The notes beneath the pieces are model-generated. The model searched no databases and was not told the origin of the DNA. It saw only the letters and a list, made by a program, of their open reading frames with translations. A stretch of 14,157 nucleotides of DNA from an uncultured Streptococcus sp. (GTDB taxonomy: Bacteria > Bacillota > Bacilli > Lactobacillales > Streptococcaceae). Position numbers and translations under genes: made by a program. Below are positions 13,010 through 14,157 of this stretch, one piece after another; within the stretch, counting starts at the first letter, position 1, and every line of letters starts with the position of its first letter. The DNA lies in the NCBI RefSeq assembly GCF_938020365.1, contig NZ_CALIIB010000065.1, positions 1 through 14,157 on the forward strand, in the 5' to 3' direction.

Positions 13010-13870
13010 ATGCCGATTCCTAATATCCAGCAAGAGGAGCTGATAGCAATTGATGACAATCTGCGTTTGCGGGCCTATGATGGTCAGTTTGAGCTGGCCT
13101 TGGACTGGTACCAAGATCCAGATATGATTTATATGATTGACGGCAGTAGAGAGTCCTATCCGCCAGAGAAAGTACAGAGGATGTATGAGTATCTTGCTAG
13201 GCAAGGTGAAGTGTATTTTATTGAGGTATGGGAGCGGAATCATTGGCTGGCCATTGGGGATGTGACCTTTTGGCAAGATGATTTGCCGCTTGTCATTGGA
13301 AATGCGGCCTATCGACGGAAAGGCATTGGTAAAAGAGTCCTTTCTGCTTTGATACAGCGCGCACGCAATCTAGGCTATCAGAAACTAGCAGTTCAAGAAA
13401 TTTATGATTTTAATCAGCCCTCTCGCAGTCTATTTGAGTCGGTTGGCTTTTACCCAACTCTTGCTAGGGAGAAAGGCAGGTCTTATGTACTTGATTTGAC
13501 TTTGACCTTGGCGCAGATTCAGCCCAGCCAGTTCTATCTTTCACAGGAAAAGCTGGACAAAATTAGCATTGATTTTTCCAAACAAGATCTTGACCCCTTA
13601 CCTGTCAAGCGCATGGATGGAAAAGTTTTCTTTACGGATGGACATAGCAGAGCCTTTAAGGCTTATCAGGTTGGCCTCTCTCATATCCCTATCTATTATG
13701 ATAGGGACGAGCTTGACTGGGATTTTTATGGCTACTGCGTGCAGGCATGTGAGGGAAGAGGTATTTTTTCGATAGCTGATTTGCAGAACCGCATCTTGTC
13801 CAAGGAAGCCTATCAGCTTAATTGGCTTGATTGGTGTAAAAGAGAAGCTAGAAAATTTGGCAAGGACTGA
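13010..13870 (+). CDS. GNAT acetyltransferase fused to a ParB/sulfiredoxin-like domain
   Basis: A two-domain protein of 286 residues. Residues about 15-163 form a GNAT N-acetyltransferase: acetyl-CoA motif A is GNAAYRRKGIGKRVLSALI (97-115, with the RxxGxG pattern at 102-107), followed by KLAVQEIYDFNQPSRSLFESVGF (125-147), the usual motif B. Residues about 168-286 are different: DPLPVKRMDGKVFFTDGHSRAFKAYQVGLSHIPIYY holds DGHSRA at 210-215, the signature position of ParB-like (DGHHR) and sulfiredoxin-like nucleotide-binding folds, and the preceding 'ILDPLPVKRMDGK' strand order fits. A helical end follows. Substrate and purpose are unknown. GAGGGAG precedes the ATG. Single-gene unit between two terminators. 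A GNAT label alone would miss the second domain. The ParB-like call rests on one motif and its context. Confidence 0.85.
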   Translation: MPIPNIQQEELIAIDDNLRLRAYDGQFELALDWYQDPDMIYMIDGSRESYPPEKVQRMYEYLARQGEVYFIEVWERNHWLAIGDVTFWQDDLPLVIGNAAYRRKGIGKRVLSALIQRARNLGYQKLAVQEIYDFNQPSRSLFESVGFYPTLAREKGRSYVLDLTLTLAQIQPSQFYLSQEKLDKISIDFSKQDLDPLPVKRMDGKVFFTDGHSRAFKAYQVGLSHIPIYYDRDELDWDFYGYCVQACEGRGIFSIADLQNRILSKEAYQLNWLDWCKREARKFGKD

Positions 13871-13982
13871 TGTCAGGGTGTTTTGCGAATCTTAAAGGAA
13901 ATTCTAAATCCCTTACGACGATGCTAGTCTAATCAAGCGCTCTAGTTTGAGTTCATTCTACGAAATCCATTTAAACTTTTAT
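13871..13982. other. Intergenic stretch without recognised content
   Basis: This 112-base stretch before the terminator has no frame worth calling on either strand and no insertion-sequence end or tRNA that I recognise. It may simply be the untranslated end of the GNAT-ParB mRNA, or a decayed small repeat element. Confidence 0.4.
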
Positions 13983-14017
13983 CTCGAGAAAGCCTTAGTG
14001 ACTTTCTTGGGTTTTTT
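13983..14017 (+). terminator. Intrinsic terminator after the GNAT-ParB gene
   Basis: CTCGAGAAAG (13983-13992) pairs with CTTTCTTGGG (14002-14011), ten pairs with two G-U, 9-nt loop, followed by TTTTTT. It lies 112 bp after the stop codon, giving a long 3' untranslated region. Confidence 0.75.
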
Positions 14018-14053
14018 ATTCTATTTTCCAAAGGGGCTTTGTCGCTAATTTTA

Positions 14054-14062
14054 TGCTATAAT
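14054..14062 (+). promoter_or_regulatory. Extended -10 promoter of hemW, placed for a leaderless mRNA
   Basis: TGC-TATAAT is a perfect extended -10 (hexamer 14057-14062). The usual 6-8 bp to the start point puts transcription at about 14069-14070, that is at the hemW ATG itself. No -35 and no ribosome site are seen. Confidence 0.75.
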
Positions 14063-14069
14063 AAATACT

Positions 14070-14157
14070 ATGCAAACTAAACCAACTTCTGCCTATGTGC
14101 ATATTCCTTTTTGTACTCAGATTTGTTATTACTGCGATTTTTCCAAGGTTTTTATCA
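14070..14157 (+). CDS. hemW: HemW radical-SAM haem chaperone, 3'-truncated by the window edge
   Basis: The first 29 codons read MQTKPTSAYVHIPFCTQICY then YCDFSKVFI. The CxxxCxxC radical-SAM cluster motif (CTQICYYC) directly after AYVHIPF is diagnostic of HemW, formerly annotated as oxygen-independent coproporphyrinogen III oxidase (HemN); HemW proteins are now regarded as haem-binding chaperones, and most streptococci lack haem synthesis, so its job here is open. The start is fixed by the conserved short N-terminus before PTSAYVHIPFC. The ATG lies 8 bp after the -10 box and has no Shine-Dalgarno, pointing to a leaderless transcript. The rest of the gene (about 350 more codons) is outside the window. 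Confidence 0.93.
   Translation, partial: MQTKPTSAYVHIPFCTQICYYCDFSKVFI

Overview
The window looks like a Streptococcus chromosome, most likely of the sanguinis/gordonii/mitis type. The evidence is gene content and order, streptococcal-style protein sequences (RmlA/C/B, HemW start, DnaD, RecJ with a Firmicutes C-terminal extension), GC in the low-to-mid 40s by eye, extended -10 promoters and AGGAG-type ribosome sites. Species cannot be fixed from the sequence alone. Every recognised gene is on the + strand. No tRNA, rRNA, CRISPR array or complete insertion sequence was seen, and no gap between genes exceeds about 200 bases.

Layout. (1) 1-1746: recJ, cut by the window start. (2) 1826-4166: apt, then metA and dnaD, ending at a hairpin terminator. 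The short apt-metA gap is the densest regulatory patch: two palindromes matching the streptococcal methionine box, a consensus promoter, and an inverted repeat that covers the metA ribosome site only on read-through mRNA. (3) 4182-5037: a YghU-type glutathione transferase with its own terminator. (4) 5050-8724: trmK, a Nif3/DUF34 gene, a DadA-like FAD oxidoreductase and an unknown AT-rich two-TM membrane protein, linked by overlaps or very short gaps. (5) 8822-9407: a NUDIX hydrolase and the first ~24 codons of a ZIP metal transporter gene, broken at a 12-bp tandem duplication; this patch looks like accessory DNA. (6) 9422-12195: the dTDP-rhamnose genes rmlA-rmlC-rmlB, with an overlooked 44-codon membrane-protein ORF between rmlC and rmlB that overlaps rmlB by ATGA, closed by a strong terminator. 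(7) 12317-14157: a YpmS-like membrane-anchored protein, a GNAT acetyltransferase fused to a ParB/sulfiredoxin-like domain, and the start of hemW, which seems to be made from a leaderless mRNA.

How the genes work together. RmlA, RmlC and RmlB give three of the four steps from glucose-1-phosphate to dTDP-L-rhamnose, a precursor of streptococcal rhamnose wall polysaccharide; rmlD is not here. MetA feeds methionine synthesis, and its Glu111 predicts acetyl-CoA rather than succinyl-CoA use. Apt salvages adenine, RecJ and DnaD act in repair and replication initiation, and TrmK methylates tRNA. No large new defence or mobile system was found. The items most worth a second look are the apt-metA control region, the small ORF in the rml operon, the GNAT-ParB fusion and the leaderless hemW.
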